A stretch of DNA of 21,563 nt, from NCBI RefSeq assembly GCF_002811955.1, contig NZ_NPEF01000046.1, positions 1 to 21,563 of the forward strand, read 5' to 3'. Numbering within the stretch: position 1 is the first letter of the stretch; every line of letters begins with the position of its first letter. Positions 11,498-21,563 of the stretch are shown piece after piece. A program made the translations under genes and the position numbers. The DNA is from Leptospira ellisii (lineage in GTDB: Bacteria; Spirochaetota; Leptospiria; Leptospirales; Leptospiraceae). The notes under the pieces were generated by a model. That model did no database searches and was not told where the DNA came from. It saw only the letters and a program-made list of their open reading frames with translations.

Positions 11498-11630
11498 TCT
11501 TCGAATTTCGTTCAAACCTACGCACACAATCGTGTTGTTAAAGACGAACTCCTTCGTTCAAATCTAAAATCGGAACAACTGCGAACCGAAAGAGGGACGT
11601 CCGCATTCTTTCCGCTTCGTATTTCGCATT

Positions 11631-11674
11631 AACGAATACAAAAATAACAAATCATTACGGATTCGTTTTTTCTT
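11631..11674 (+). terminator. Terminator of the rsmG-parA-parB operon
   Basis: AACGAAT (11631-11637) pairs perfectly with ATTCGTT (11661-11667), and the right arm runs into a T-rich tract. The 23-nt loop is long. It lies 134 nt past parB and just before the phosphatase gene. Confidence 0.4.
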
Positions 11675-11706
11675 AGCGGGACCGTAAAATCGAAATCGGA
11701 AAAATT

Positions 11707-12735
11707 ATGAGAGATATCGTTATCGGAGACATTCACGGATGTTACGATGAATTCATTTTACTTTTAGAGGAAGTCGGCTATTCAAAAGACGACAGAATCA
11801 TATCCGTGGGAGATATCGTGGATCGAGGACCGGATTCGGTTAAAGTCTACGACTTTTTTAGGAATCATCCGCGGCATATCGTGGTAACGGGCAATCATGA
11901 GAATAAACACGGCAATCAAGTATTGTCCTATTCTCAGGAAATCGTTAAATTACAGTTCGGCGATCGGTACCGTGAATTCTTGGAATGGCTTCCCGGTCTT
12001 CCTTATTATTATGAAACGGAATCCGCTCTCATCGTACACGCCGCGGTGGAACCGGACATTCCTTTGAAAGATCAAAAAAAGGAAGTCCTGATGGGTAGTA
12101 CTTCCGGAGAAAAACATCTTACGAAAAAGTACGGATCGGAAGATTGGACTAATCTTTATAAAGCCGAAAAGCCGGTCATTTTCGGTCATCGTGTCGTCGG
12201 CGACTCCGTTCAAATTTACGGAGATAAATTATACGGAATCGATACGGGCGTCTGTTTCGGAGGATATCTTTCCGCAGTGACTCTTCCGGATTTCAAAATA
12301 TTCTCCGTTAAATCGGCCGGAAATTACTGGAAATCGGAAATGGAAAAGTGGCAGGTCGAAGTTTTGCGATCTAAACCTTGGAAAACGTTCGAATTCGAAA
12401 AGATTCGAAAGCAGATTTCTAAAGTGAGAAATTCTAAACAAGCGGAAGTCGCCGAATTCGTCTCCGATGTGGACGATTGGTTTTTAACCCTAGAGTCCGA
12501 TTTCGAGAGAATTAAGAAGAATCTGGAATCTATGGCCTCCCGGATTTCGGAAGACTTCGGACCGGAACAGTTTATAAAATCGTCACGAGAATATGAATAT
12601 TCTATTTATCTTATATTGGCGATGAAAAAGCGCCTGAGCGTCGAGAATTTAAAGGATTCCCTCGATACTCCGAAAAAAATATTCCAACTCGCCGATAAAC
12701 TCGGTTTGGAAATGAAGAATCCTTTCCGTTCGTAG
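11707..12735 (+). CDS. PPP-type metallophosphatase with C-terminal helical extension
   Basis: The first ~205 residues form a calcineurin-like phosphoesterase of the PPP/ApaH/PrpE type: GDIHG (7-11), GDIVDRGP (35-42), GNHE (62-65), an isolated H111 in VHAA and GH (H161) supply the two-metal site. Such enzymes cleave diadenosine tetraphosphate or phosphoproteins. Residues about 215-342 form an extra, charged helical tail with no match I recognise, longer than typical PrpE/ApaH proteins (about 245-280 residues). The ATG has only a weak GGA at a fair distance. It stands alone between two terminators, downstream of parB. Substrate is unknown; protein phosphatase or Np4N hydrolase both fit. Confidence 0.88.
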   Translation: MRDIVIGDIHGCYDEFILLLEEVGYSKDDRIISVGDIVDRGPDSVKVYDFFRNHPRHIVVTGNHENKHGNQVLSYSQEIVKLQFGDRYREFLEWLPGLPYYYETESALIVHAAVEPDIPLKDQKKEVLMGSTSGEKHLTKKYGSEDWTNLYKAEKPVIFGHRVVGDSVQIYGDKLYGIDTGVCFGGYLSAVTLPDFKIFSVKSAGNYWKSEMEKWQVEVLRSKPWKTFEFEKIRKQISKVRNSKQAEVAEFVSDVDDWFLTLESDFERIKKNLESMASRISEDFGPEQFIKSSREYEYSIYLILAMKKRLSVENLKDSLDTPKKIFQLADKLGLEMKNPFRS

Positions 12736-12753
12736 AAATTCGAAGGGGAGATT

Positions 12754-12804
12754 CGCCGGAATGGACGTATAAAATCGTTTTTATAGATCGTATTCCGGCG
12801 TTTT
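12754..12804 (+). terminator. Strong hairpin terminator between convergent genes
   Basis: CGCCGGAAT (12754-12762) pairs perfectly with ATTCCGGCG (12792-12800). Inside, TATAAAA pairs with TTTTATA, giving a long two-part stem. A short TTTT follows on the plus strand. It separates the phosphatase gene from the convergent lipoprotein gene. Confidence 0.75.
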
Positions 12805-12825
12805 AGCTTTTCGAAAGGGTTGTGA

Positions 12826-13515
12826 CTATTTTTTCTTCTTTAAAGCCCAGCCGCTTCCGGATACGGTCTTAATTCCGATCGCTCCGACGTTTTGACCCGT
12901 GCTTGTGTTGATGAATTGAATTCTAAGATCCCCGAAACCTTCGACTAAAACGGTATCACCGCCTGCGATCTTGGTGATCTTTTTGAGGGAATTCGTAATC
13001 CGCAGCTTGCGGCTATTTTCGAATTCGACGTCGTCCTTCAATTCTCGAACGAGACAAGGATAGTAAAGCGGCGTGAACGCCCAAATTCCTAGGGTTATCC
13101 AGTTGATGGGAACCTGCACGTGGCAATACGTATTTTTCCAAGACTCTTCTTCCAAATAATCGTAAAACCAGAATATGTAACTTCCTTGATCGTAATCGGA
13201 ATGTACAGTTCCCAATACTTCCCATTTTTTTTCGTCAACCCGCAGGGTATGCCCGTCCCAATTGATTCCGGGCGGAAATTCGATGACGTAGGCATTTACG
13301 TTGGCCACGTCCTCTTTTTTTAACTTGCGGGCTTCTTCCGTCAAATGCGCGGTATCCACAACCTGACCTTTTTTTTCGAATCGTGCGATATAGTTCAATC
13401 GCGCGCACGCAAAAAACGAAGCGTTTATCAACAACAATACGCTGACTATTAGAAATTTCTTAAGTGATTTCCGAAACTTATCTCTATTGCGAAATGAATG
13501 GAAAATTGAATTCAT
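12826..13515 (-). CDS. Putative lipoprotein, unknown function
   Basis: The 229-residue protein starts with a basic N-terminus, a hydrophobic stretch (about 20-35) and the end NASFFAC, where C37 is a plausible lipidation site; spirochaetal lipoboxes are looser than the E. coli rule, but the two phenylalanines make this less certain. The remainder is rich in Trp, Tyr and charged residues (for example SYIFWFYDY and NWITLGIWAFTPLYYP), and no known domain is evident. The ATG is well placed behind GAGGA (spacing about 7). The gene is preceded by an AT-rich gap with repeats and a Fur-type box, so its expression may be metal- or peroxide-controlled. Its product converges on the phosphatase gene with a strong terminator between. 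Confidence 0.75.
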   Translation of the reverse strand: MNSIFHSFRNRDKFRKSLKKFLIVSVLLLINASFFACARLNYIARFEKKGQVVDTAHLTEEARKLKKEDVANVNAYVIEFPPGINWDGHTLRVDEKKWEVLGTVHSDYDQGSYIFWFYDYLEEESWKNTYCHVQVPINWITLGIWAFTPLYYPCLVRELKDDVEFENSRKLRITNSLKKITKIAGGDTVLVEGFGDLRIQFINTSTGQNVGAIGIKTVSGSGWALKKKK

Positions 13516-13542
13516 TTTGTGTCCTCATATCCTTTAAATTAG

Positions 13543-13559
13543 AAGGGAATGGTTCCCTT
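13543..13559. repeat. Perfect inverted repeat upstream of the lipoprotein gene
   Basis: AAGGGAA (13543-13549) and TTCCCTT (13553-13559) are perfect arms around TGG, about 30 bp before the lipoprotein start. It could be an operator or a leader hairpin. Two copies of GGAATGAAATA (13560-13570 and 13601-13611, 41 bp apart) lie beside it. Confidence 0.5.
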
Positions 13560-13684
13560 GGAATGAAATAACATACACTTAATGGTGAAATTGCTCGCAG
13601 GGAATGAAATACGTTAAATGAGGAATCAACAGGCAAGAAAACGATAAATAAAAAAATTCCTTGAACTCAAAATTATTCGTGAGG

Positions 13685-13697
13685 AATGATTATCATT
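13685..13697. promoter_or_regulatory. Fur/PerR-type box
   Basis: AATGATTATCATT is a perfect 6-1-6 palindrome identical, on the opposite strand, to the central 13 bp of the classic Fur box (AATGATAATCATT). It lies in the AT-rich gap upstream of the lipoprotein gene and after the YaaR-family gene. Leptospira encode several Fur-family regulators. Binding is inferred. Confidence 0.5.
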
Positions 13698-13766
13698 TAT
13701 TTCGCATATGTAAGGATAGTTTCTATTTATTTAATTAGAGATTTAAGACGAAGTTTAGGTTTTTAA

Positions 13767-14275
13767 CTATTCTTGAATATCAAGAAGAAGTCCTCGAATA
13801 TCCGTCAGTGATTTTAATAATTTAAACGCGGAATTTCCCTCGTTCATGATTAACTCCGCCAAAACCTGGATTTTTTCGTCGATGATCTTCACGATGTGAT
13901 AGATTTTTTTGGCCTCGCCTTTCATTCTTTTGGAAAGAGTTTCCACTCTCATATTCTGATCGATGACCGCTTTCGTGATCGATTGAACGTGTTTTTGATA
14001 GGCTTCTAAATTTCCGACGGAAGGGAGATCCAAAAATCTTTTTTCGATTTCGGGAAGTTCTCTCCAAAGGGCGTTGAGATCTTTCGTGGTTTCGGATCCG
14101 GAAGGAACGATTTCTTCCAGAATATCCAAAAACGAAGAAGATACGTTTTCGATCGCTTCCGCGGAATGAGCGGCGCTTCCTCCGTTTAAAGAGGAGGTTC
14201 CGTTCTTCTTAGCCCTGGAGGCGTTTTTGGTTTCTGTTTCTTTTCGAGGAGGTTGGTAAGGCGGTATAAGTACTT

Positions 14276-14279
<4 letters not shown>
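13767..14279 (-). CDS. YaaR-family (DUF327) protein
   Basis: This 170-residue cytoplasmic protein has a low-complexity first third and a helical C-terminal two-thirds resembling the YaaR/DUF327 family: the elements LEAYQKHVQSITKAVI, YHIVKIIDEKIQVLAE and LLKSLTDIRGLLLD match the family's helical repeats. No signal peptide or membrane segment. Its ATG overlaps the stop of the bactofilin gene by four bases (ATGA), a sign of coupled translation, and it is the last gene of the LytM-bactofilin-YaaR operon. The family's function is not established; its place here suggests a cytoskeleton- or wall-related role. Confidence 0.78.
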
Positions 14280-15643
<1,364 letters not shown>

Positions 15644-15689
15644 GGTTTATGTCCCGAAACTCGGTTTTGAGCCGATCGCTTTCACCTGT

Positions 15690-15756
<67 letters not shown>

Positions 15757-15762
15757 TTTTCT

Positions 15763-16572
15763 ATGGTTTCCATCGCCGACACACACTGCCATCTTGATAT
15801 CATACAATCCCAGGGCCTTGATATCGCCGATTCCCTCAAAAATGCGGTCGAATCCGGCGTTAAAAAGATCGTTCAAATCGGAATCGATCTTGAGAGTTCT
15901 TTACGCGCCCGTTCGATAGCGCACGATTATTCGGATGATTCGTTGGAGATCCGTTATAGTATCGGCTGTCATCCTACGGAAACGCACGAATTTCCCAATA
16001 AGGATGAAATTCTCAAACTCGTATATCAGAGCTTAGACGATTCTAAGTTATCCGCCATCGGCGAGATCGGTTTGGATTACTATCATACTGCGGATACGAA
16101 AAAACAACAGGAAGAAATTCTGGAATCCTTTCTGGAATGCTCCGCGGAAACCAAACTTCCCGTCGTGATCCATTCCCGCGATGCAAAAGAGGATACGATT
16201 TCCATTCTTAGGAATTTCAGGGATCGCGCTTTCGGAGTGATCCATTGTTTTACGTACGATTACCCGACCGCAAAAGCGTTAGTCGACATCGGATATTATA
16301 TTTCTTTTTCGGGAATTGTTGCCTTTAAAAACGCGACGGACATCCAGGAAGCCGCGCAAAAACTTCCGCTTGAATCCATGCTCATAGAAACGGACGCCCC
16401 CTTTTTGGCTCCTCCTCCGTTTCGCGGAAAAAGGAACGAACCTTCATATATGAAATTCATTTTGGACAAGATGTTCTCCCTTCGTCAGGAATCGAACTCG
16501 GAAGTGGAACGTCGTCTTTTCGAAAACAGCATCAAATTTATGAATCGTAAGGCGTATCATCACAATGCTTGA
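15763..16572 (+). CDS. tatD: TatD-family metal-dependent DNase
   Basis: TatD proteins are TIM-barrel metal-dependent nucleases of the amidohydrolase type, cytoplasmic and linked to DNA repair or turnover. The 269-residue protein has every motif: THCHLD (H8, H10), GEIGLDYY (E101), VIHSRDA (H137), HCF (H161) and ETDAPFLAP (D211). Length matches the family. The ATG lacks a clear Shine-Dalgarno. Its last 8 nt overlap serS, so the two are co-transcribed. It could also be annotated ycfH-type; the family has several paralogues. Confidence 0.94.
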   Translation: MVSIADTHCHLDIIQSQGLDIADSLKNAVESGVKKIVQIGIDLESSLRARSIAHDYSDDSLEIRYSIGCHPTETHEFPNKDEILKLVYQSLDDSKLSAIGEIGLDYYHTADTKKQQEEILESFLECSAETKLPVVIHSRDAKEDTISILRNFRDRAFGVIHCFTYDYPTAKALVDIGYYISFSGIVAFKNATDIQEAAQKLPLESMLIETDAPFLAPPPFRGKRNEPSYMKFILDKMFSLRQESNSEVERRLFENSIKFMNRKAYHHNA

Positions 16573-17818
16573 TCTTCGTTACATCACCGAAAATACGGAA
16601 GACCTCAAAAAAGTCCTGGAACTCAGAGGATTTAAGGAAATAGGAATCATCGATCGTCTAACAGAGATTATCCGTAAAAAGCGGGAATTCCAAAAGGAAG
16701 CCGATCAACTCAGAGAGGAACGCAATCGAGTCAGCAAGGAAATCGGTAAAATCAAACAAGCCGGCGGGGATATAACCGAAATATCGGCCTCGGTGAAAGT
16801 CGTCGGCGAAAAGATCAAGGAGATCGAAACTAAGCTGGAGGAAGAGGAGAAATCCCTAATCGAAATCAATTTAGGGCTTCCTAATATTCTCGATCCCAAG
16901 GTTCCCGAAGGAAAATCCGAACACGACAACGTGCTTCAATACGAGATCGGTACGATCCCGAAATTCACCTTCGTCCCGAAACCGCATTTTGAAATCGGAG
17001 AATCCCTGGAATGGATCAATTTCGAAAAAGGGGTTAAGCTTTCCGGAGGACGCGCTTATACGTACTGGAAGGAAGGAGCCAAATTGGAGCGGGCTTTGAT
17101 GAATTTTATGCTCGAAATCCATACCAAAGAGCACGGTTATACGGAGGTTTGGGTTCCCGTGATGGTGAACGACGAATCGATGACCGCGACCGGACAATAC
17201 CCGAAATTCAAGGACGAATTCTACAGAATCGAAAAGGACGAACTCAATCTTATTCCCACGGCGGAAGTCCCTCTTACGAATTTATACCGGGACGAAATCA
17301 TTCCCGAAGAACAATTGCCGATTTCCGTTACCGCTCATACGTCCTGTTTTAGAAGGGAAGCCGGATCTTACGGAAAGGATACGCGCGGTTTGGTTCGTGT
17401 ACATCAGTTTCAAAAGGTGGAACTCGTAAAATTCTGCAAACCCGAGGAATCGGAAGAACAACACAAACAGATGCTTGCACACGCGGAGAACATTCTGAAA
17501 AAATTGGAGCTTCCGTATCGGGTGATCATACTTTGCAGCGGAGATATCTCCGCGAATTCCTCGATAACGTACGATATCGAAGTTTGGATGCCGGGTTTGA
17601 ACCGTTACATGGAAATTTCCTCCGTTTCGAACTTCCGCGACTTCCAAGCGCGAAGGGGAAGGATCCGTTACAAATCCAAGGACGGAAAAAACCAACTCGT
17701 ACATACGATCAACGGATCCGGTTTGGCTTTGGGTAGAACGTACGCCGCCATTTTGGAAAACTTCCAGAATGAAAACGGAACCGTTCGGATTCCACAAGCG
17801 TTAAAACCGTATTTTTAG
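16565..17818 (+). CDS. serS: Seryl-tRNA synthetase
   Basis: SerRS charges tRNA-Ser with serine (class II synthetase). The 417-residue protein has the N-terminal coiled-coil arm that grips the tRNA long variable arm (about 25-100, rich in K/E), motif 1 in the [17 protein letters not shown] region, motif 2 [16 protein letters not shown] and motif 3 [16 protein letters not shown]. The C-terminus [10 protein letters not shown] is family-typical. Its ATG overlaps the tatD stop by 8 nt. A complete, normal housekeeping gene. Confidence 0.97.
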   Translation: MLDLRYITENTEDLKKVLELRGFKEIGIIDRLTEIIRKKREFQKEADQLREERNRVSKEIGKIKQAGGDITEISASVKVVGEKIKEIETKLEEEEKSLIEINLGLPNILDPKVPEGKSEHDNVLQYEIGTIPKFTFVPKPHFEIGESLEWINFEKGVKLSGGRAYTYWKEGAKLERALMNFMLEIHTKEHGYTEVWVPVMVNDESMTATGQYPKFKDEFYRIEKDELNLIPTAEVPLTNLYRDEIIPEEQLPISVTAHTSCFRREAGSYGKDTRGLVRVHQFQKVELVKFCKPEESEEQHKQMLAHAENILKKLELPYRVIILCSGDISANSSITYDIEVWMPGLNRYMEISSVSNFRDFQARRGRIRYKSKDGKNQLVHTINGSGLALGRTYAAILENFQNENGTVRIPQALKPYF

Positions 17819-17883
17819 GATCGTTCGCCCGTTTTCGAAACTTTTCGCTCAGGTTTTTTTCGAAAGAAAAGATAATTAACTAG

Positions 17884-17898
17884 GATCCTTTTCGGATC
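17884..17898 (+). repeat. Small hairpin before the OmpA-domain gene
   Basis: GATCC (17884-17888) and GGATC (17894-17898) form a 5-bp stem ending just before the GGAG ribosome-binding site (17901). It may modulate translation of that gene. Weak. Confidence 0.2.
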
Positions 17899-17909
17899 AC
17901 GGAGCGGCT

Positions 17910-19178
17910 ATGTTTTCTTTTTTACGAAGGGTTTTGAAATTCGTTTCCGCGGCGATTTTGTTTCTTTCGATCGTTTCCGTAAATTCGCAGGAGAACGCGA
18001 ATCGAACTTCTTCCAGACAAAAACCGGAAAAACTTTCCGGCGGAATCAACACCGGTTTGAACGAATGCGGAATCAGTCTAACCGACGACGGCAACGTACT
18101 TTATTTTTATTCTAAACGCGAGAATTCGAATTACACCGATCTTTATAAATCCGTACGGAACGGGAGCGGGTGGAAACAAGGGGAGGAGATCGAAGTTTTG
18201 AATTCGAATTTCGACGATCAAAGTCCGTTCATTCTCAATAAGGAAGAAGGAATATTATTCTCCTCCAATCGGGACGGCGCGATCGAGTTCCAACTTTCGA
18301 ACGGAAAAATCGGCGTATCAAGAGACATTTATTTTTCCAAAAAGAAAGGATCCTCTTGGGCGGTTCCTGCGGCACTTCCGCGGACGGTCAATACGGAGTC
18401 GATCGAGGAGAATCCGTTTCTTTTCGACAACCGTCTTTATTTCACCAGATATCCTTTCGGAAAGGTTTCCGAAGCCGATATATTCGTTTCCCTTTATCGG
18501 AATAAGACTTGGGAAAAGGCGCTGAGTCTTCCCGAACCGATTAACAGCGAATATTCGGAGATCGCGGCGACGATCGGCAAAAACGGTAAGACGATATATT
18601 TTTCCTCTAATCGTCCCGGCGGTTTCGGCGGATACGATATCTATAAATCGGATTTGTTAAACGACGGAAATTATTCCGACCCGATCAATTTAGGACCGGA
18701 GATAAATACCGCCGGAGACGAGGCGTTTTATCTGGAGGCGGAAGACGGTTTCACGTTTTATTTTTGCAGAAGAACGGGAAAGGATTACGACGTCTTTTCG
18801 AACGTTGCGGATCCGTTTTCGGATTTGGAAAAAGGAAAATCCGTTTCTCTGGACAACATTCACTTCGCCTTGGGCTCTTACGAAATTCTGGAGAATTCGT
18901 TTTCCATTTTGGAGAATCTGAATTCGTTTCTGATTCGGAACCCGAACGTGAAAATCAATATTATCGGTCATACGGATCTCAACGGAGATCGGAAAGAAAA
19001 TCTGATCCTAAGCAAAAACAGAGCCGACGCCGTTAAGGAATTTCTGCTTAAGAAGGGAATCGATCCGGATCGGATCATAACGGAGGGTAAGGGAAGTTCC
19101 GAGCCTATCGTTCCGGAAAAAAATCCCCAAACGGATCATAAGAATCGTAGAACCGAATTCCGAATCGTTTCGCCGTAG
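17910..19178 (+). CDS. OmpA-domain outer-envelope protein with PD40 propeller
   Basis: The 422-residue protein has a signal peptide ending near VNSQ, a middle region (about 40-300) of WD40-like/PD40 beta-propeller repeats (for example [36 protein letters not shown]) and a C-terminal OmpA domain (about 310-422). The peptidoglycan-contact residues are present: GHTDLNG (D356) and LSKNRADAV (R371), plus the NRRTEFRI ending. Such proteins tether the outer membrane to peptidoglycan. GGAG five nt before the ATG is a good ribosome-binding site. No beta-barrel is evident, so it is probably a periplasmic or peripheral protein. Adjacent to a solute-binding protein. Confidence 0.88.
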   Translation: MFSFLRRVLKFVSAAILFLSIVSVNSQENANRTSSRQKPEKLSGGINTGLNECGISLTDDGNVLYFYSKRENSNYTDLYKSVRNGSGWKQGEEIEVLNSNFDDQSPFILNKEEGILFSSNRDGAIEFQLSNGKIGVSRDIYFSKKKGSSWAVPAALPRTVNTESIEENPFLFDNRLYFTRYPFGKVSEADIFVSLYRNKTWEKALSLPEPINSEYSEIAATIGKNGKTIYFSSNRPGGFGGYDIYKSDLLNDGNYSDPINLGPEINTAGDEAFYLEAEDGFTFYFCRRTGKDYDVFSNVADPFSDLEKGKSVSLDNIHFALGSYEILENSFSILENLNSFLIRNPNVKINIIGHTDLNGDRKENLILSKNRADAVKEFLLKKGIDPDRIITEGKGSSEPIVPEKNPQTDHKNRRTEFRIVSP

Positions 19179-19240
19179 AAATTCGGATTTCCGATCAAAA
19201 TGCTCTGGCAAAATTCTGGGTCGCGTACATTCTTTGCCTC

Positions 19241-20089
19241 ATGTTCGCGAAAAGAATCCTCGTTTCATTTTGGATTTTTTTAATTCCGGTCAGCGTTTTT
19301 TCCCAATCCGAATATTCCGGATCAAGGTTGGAGAAAATTTTTTCCAAGAAGGAACTAGTGGTCGGAGTCAATAAACAGTACGAACCGTTTTATATCGAAA
19401 ATCCGAAAGACGGTTATCCCGGAATCGACGCCGAACTCGCCAAGTTGTATGCGGATTATTTGGGGGTTTCCCTCAAACTGGTTCCGTTGAAAACCTTCCG
19501 TCAATTTTCGGACGATATCAAAGCGGGCAAAATCGATCTCGCGTTTGCCGGGATGTCCACGGATTTGAATCGCGGAAAACAAGTCACCTTTTCGGATCCT
19601 TATCTAGTCACGACCCCAGCCGGATTGGTCAGTAAAAAAATTCTTCCCCCGGAACCGGAAGGGAACATAGTCACTTCGAGAAGGTTCATCAGTTTGAACG
19701 ATCTTTCCGCGTTAAGCGGTCTTGTCAGTTTTTCGGTGCGCTCCAATACCACCAATCACCTGTATCTTCAGAAAAAATTCTCGAAACTCCCGATCTACAG
19801 CTATCTTTCGGACTCGATCGCGATCGACAATTTGGTAAGCAACAACGTGACCTGTTTCGTAGCGGATAGTTTTTTTATTCTGACTCTTCTTCAAAAAAGC
19901 CCTTCTCTGCGCGCCAATTATCTTCCGCTTTTAGGGACGGTTCAGGAGGAGAATATAAGCGCGGCCCTTCCCCAAAACGATCTCATTTTCGCCGATAATT
20001 TGAACTTCTTCATCAAGGAATTAAAACGGACCGGTGTTTTGGACGACCTGAGAAACCGATATTTTAATCAGAATAACTGGGTAAAATGA
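19241..20089 (+). CDS. Periplasmic solute-binding protein (family 3 type)
   Basis: The 282-residue protein has a signal peptide ending near VFSQ, then the typical start of family-3 binding proteins ([59 protein letters not shown]). Such proteins bind amino acids or similar polar solutes and either feed an ABC transporter or act as a sensor domain. No ABC permease or ATPase is seen in the window, so its partner is unknown. The later part ([21 protein letters not shown]) also fits the two-lobe fold. No clear Shine-Dalgarno. Its stop is 3 nt before the start of the next gene, which lies in the same frame. Confidence 0.85.
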   Translation: MFAKRILVSFWIFLIPVSVFSQSEYSGSRLEKIFSKKELVVGVNKQYEPFYIENPKDGYPGIDAELAKLYADYLGVSLKLVPLKTFRQFSDDIKAGKIDLAFAGMSTDLNRGKQVTFSDPYLVTTPAGLVSKKILPPEPEGNIVTSRRFISLNDLSALSGLVSFSVRSNTTNHLYLQKKFSKLPIYSYLSDSIAIDNLVSNNVTCFVADSFFILTLLQKSPSLRANYLPLLGTVQEENISAALPQNDLIFADNLNFFIKELKRTGVLDDLRNRYFNQNNWVK

Positions 20090-20092
20090 TCC

Positions 20093-21563
20093 GTGCACAT
20101 CGACCTTTTGAAAAAGGCTATTCGGCTTTTTTGCCCTATCCTGTTTTTGATTCCCTTCGCCCTGCTCTCCCAGGAGATCGAAGAAAAAACCAAACTCGAT
20201 TTTCAGGGAAACTATCGGGTCCGCGGTTTTAATCTCGGTCGCGATATCTATACCTTTCGACAAACTCCGGCGACTCCTTACGATCGTAATACGTTCAAAA
20301 CGGAGGAGCAGCAGGCCGATCAGAAAATTTTAGACAACGAAATCTCGGAGCGTCTGAAGGGAAATCAGAGTACACTTTCTCCGCAAAAAGAGGACATCTC
20401 CTATTTCGATACGCGAATGACCGTAAATATGAACTTTAACACTTCGAAGTATTTCGAAGCGCTTTGGGGGGTTCAGGTCGGGGATATTACGTTCGGAGGA
20501 AAAGGTTTCGGTCAAAATTCCACCACCGGTCCGGGGCAAGGCGGAGAAGCGGGTTTCACTTCTCCGGTAAATATTCAAACCACATTCTTATATCTGAATT
20601 TTAAACTTCCCGAAGACGCGTTCAGTCTCCGCGTCGGGCAACAACTTTTTTCATCGCCGAGAGGTAGGGTGGTGTTTACGCCCGGAACGGGAGTCACGTT
20701 GAATAAGGATTTTCGTTTGTGGAACACGACGATCGAGGCGGGTTGGTTCGTAGCGAGACAAAACGCGCAACTCGACCTGGACAAAAACACCTACGCCGAT
20801 AAGAATTATTTGGGAACGAATATTTATTTTTACGAAATCAAAACCAGTTTTTTGAACAACGTCAAAAACGAATTGTACTCCTACTTTCTGGACGATACGA
20901 TCAATTCGATCGATAAAACCACGAACGCAAAAGGAAACGTTATCGCGCTCGACAGCGAAGTCGGTCAGTTGTTTTGGCACGGATTGATGACGGAAATCAA
21001 TTTATCAAATTTCGGATTCGTGATTCACGGTATTTACAACCACGGTAAGGTTCATTCTTTGGCTCCTTATCGCGACGCCGCCGGAAACGTTCTGTACAAT
21101 AAATACGATAAACATACCATATCCGGCGGTATGGCCGATCTTCAGTTTTCGTATCGTTACAGCGAGAATCTAACCTTCAATCTCGTCGGAGTCGGAAGCA
21201 CCGGAAGACCCGGATACGATAAGGACGGAAGCAAGGCGAATCTGCGAGGCGGAGGATATAAAACGCTGTTGCCCGGTTATTCCGTTTCGAATATCGCGAA
21301 CGACTTCACCGGGGGATACGCGCTTTTTTCCGCAAAGGATTCGAGCGGTCTTTACGAGTACGGGATTAACGGCGATTTTGTGGTTTACGGTCCGCTTCTT
21401 TTGACCTTGGGTTATTATCGTTTATACGGAACTAAGTCGCCGTATATCGAAAACAACCGATACTTCAACGCCGAAAACGGATATAAGACGAGCGCGTTTT
21501 TCGGACACGAGATCAACATTAACTTACGCTGGAACGCGTTTCGCGATATGCAGATTCTGATGC
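20093..21563 (+). CDS. Outer-membrane beta-barrel protein, partial (3' end missing)
   Basis: From a GTG at 20093-20095 an open frame runs to the window edge with no stop (490 codons so far). It begins with a signal-like stretch (KKAIRLFCPILFLIPFALLSQ), followed by amphipathic beta-strand patterns of an outer-membrane porin: alternating residues and aromatic girdles such as YFDTRMTVNMNF, LYLNFKLPEDAFSLRVGQQLF, FGFVIHGIYNHG, DLQFSYRYSENLTFNLVG and LLLTLGYYRLYG. It resembles porins with an alginate-export-type barrel, but the specific family is not sure. It begins 3 nt after the binding-protein stop in the same frame, so coupled translation is likely. A TTG a few codons later is another possible start. 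Confidence 0.72.
   Translation, partial: MHIDLLKKAIRLFCPILFLIPFALLSQEIEEKTKLDFQGNYRVRGFNLGRDIYTFRQTPATPYDRNTFKTEEQQADQKILDNEISERLKGNQSTLSPQKEDISYFDTRMTVNMNFNTSKYFEALWGVQVGDITFGGKGFGQNSTTGPGQGGEAGFTSPVNIQTTFLYLNFKLPEDAFSLRVGQQLFSSPRGRVVFTPGTGVTLNKDFRLWNTTIEAGWFVARQNAQLDLDKNTYADKNYLGTNIYFYEIKTSFLNNVKNELYSYFLDDTINSIDKTTNAKGNVIALDSEVGQLFWHGLMTEINLSNFGFVIHGIYNHGKVHSLAPYRDAAGNVLYNKYDKHTISGGMADLQFSYRYSENLTFNLVGVGSTGRPGYDKDGSKANLRGGGYKTLLPGYSVSNIANDFTGGYALFSAKDSSGLYEYGINGDFVVYGPLLLTLGYYRLYGTKSPYIENNRYFNAENGYKTSAFFGHEININLRWNAFRDMQILM

Noticed and set aside
11498..11706. Possible small RNA or extra gene after parB
   Set aside because: Only a terminator-like hairpin was found. No ORF with a ribosome-binding site and no RNA fold I recognise.
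18745..18760. GTTTCACGTTTTA stretch in the OmpA-domain gene as a third parS
   Set aside because: Only the left half matches; the right half is absent and there is no palindrome.

Overview
The window looks like the replication-origin neighbourhood of the main chromosome of a Leptospira species. The evidence is the content and character of the proteins: a spirochaete-type DnaA, chromosomal ParA/ParB with canonical parS sites, a bactofilin/LytM-like operon, and many exported or lipobox proteins. I did no database search, so the genus call rests on protein recognition and the species is left open.

Layout. Positions 1-119 are an extremely AT-rich strip with tandem DnaA-box-like 9-mers just beyond the 3' end of dnaA, a candidate oriC piece cut by the window edge. 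A minus-strand block follows: dnaA (TTG start), a DNA polymerase III delta'-type clamp-loader gene and ilvE, with a 335-bp leader between the delta' gene and dnaA. On the plus strand comes mnmG (tRNA U34 modification), then a 396-bp gap carrying a perfect parS. Next are a secreted YD-like protein gene on the minus strand, whose coding sequence contains a second parS, an exported M20 metallopeptidase, and a divergent MarR regulator. rsmG-parA-parB then form one compact plus-strand operon behind a promoter that would make a leaderless rsmG transcript.

The second half holds a PPP-type metallophosphatase with a helical tail and a convergent candidate lipoprotein. An AT-rich gap follows with a Fur/PerR-type palindrome. 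A tight minus-strand operon encodes a membrane-anchored LytM-domain protein that has lost its zinc ligands, a bactofilin, and a YaaR-family protein. Then come tatD-serS (overlapping), an OmpA-domain protein with a PD40 propeller, a periplasmic solute-binding protein, and an outer-membrane beta-barrel gene that runs off the right edge.

How they work together. dnaA, the delta' gene, parAB and parS serve replication initiation, clamp loading and origin segregation. mnmG and rsmG are the usual origin-linked RNA-modification genes, but here three envelope or regulatory genes separate them and the parS sites lie in that insertion. The bactofilin operon probably acts on cell-wall or helical shape. 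The last three genes form an envelope/uptake group. No tRNA, rRNA, CRISPR array, transposase or phage gene was seen. The most notable items are the parS inside a coding sequence, the candidate oriC with non-canonical DnaA boxes paired with a changed DnaA signature residue, the catalytically dead LytM-bactofilin-YaaR operon, and the Fur-type box.
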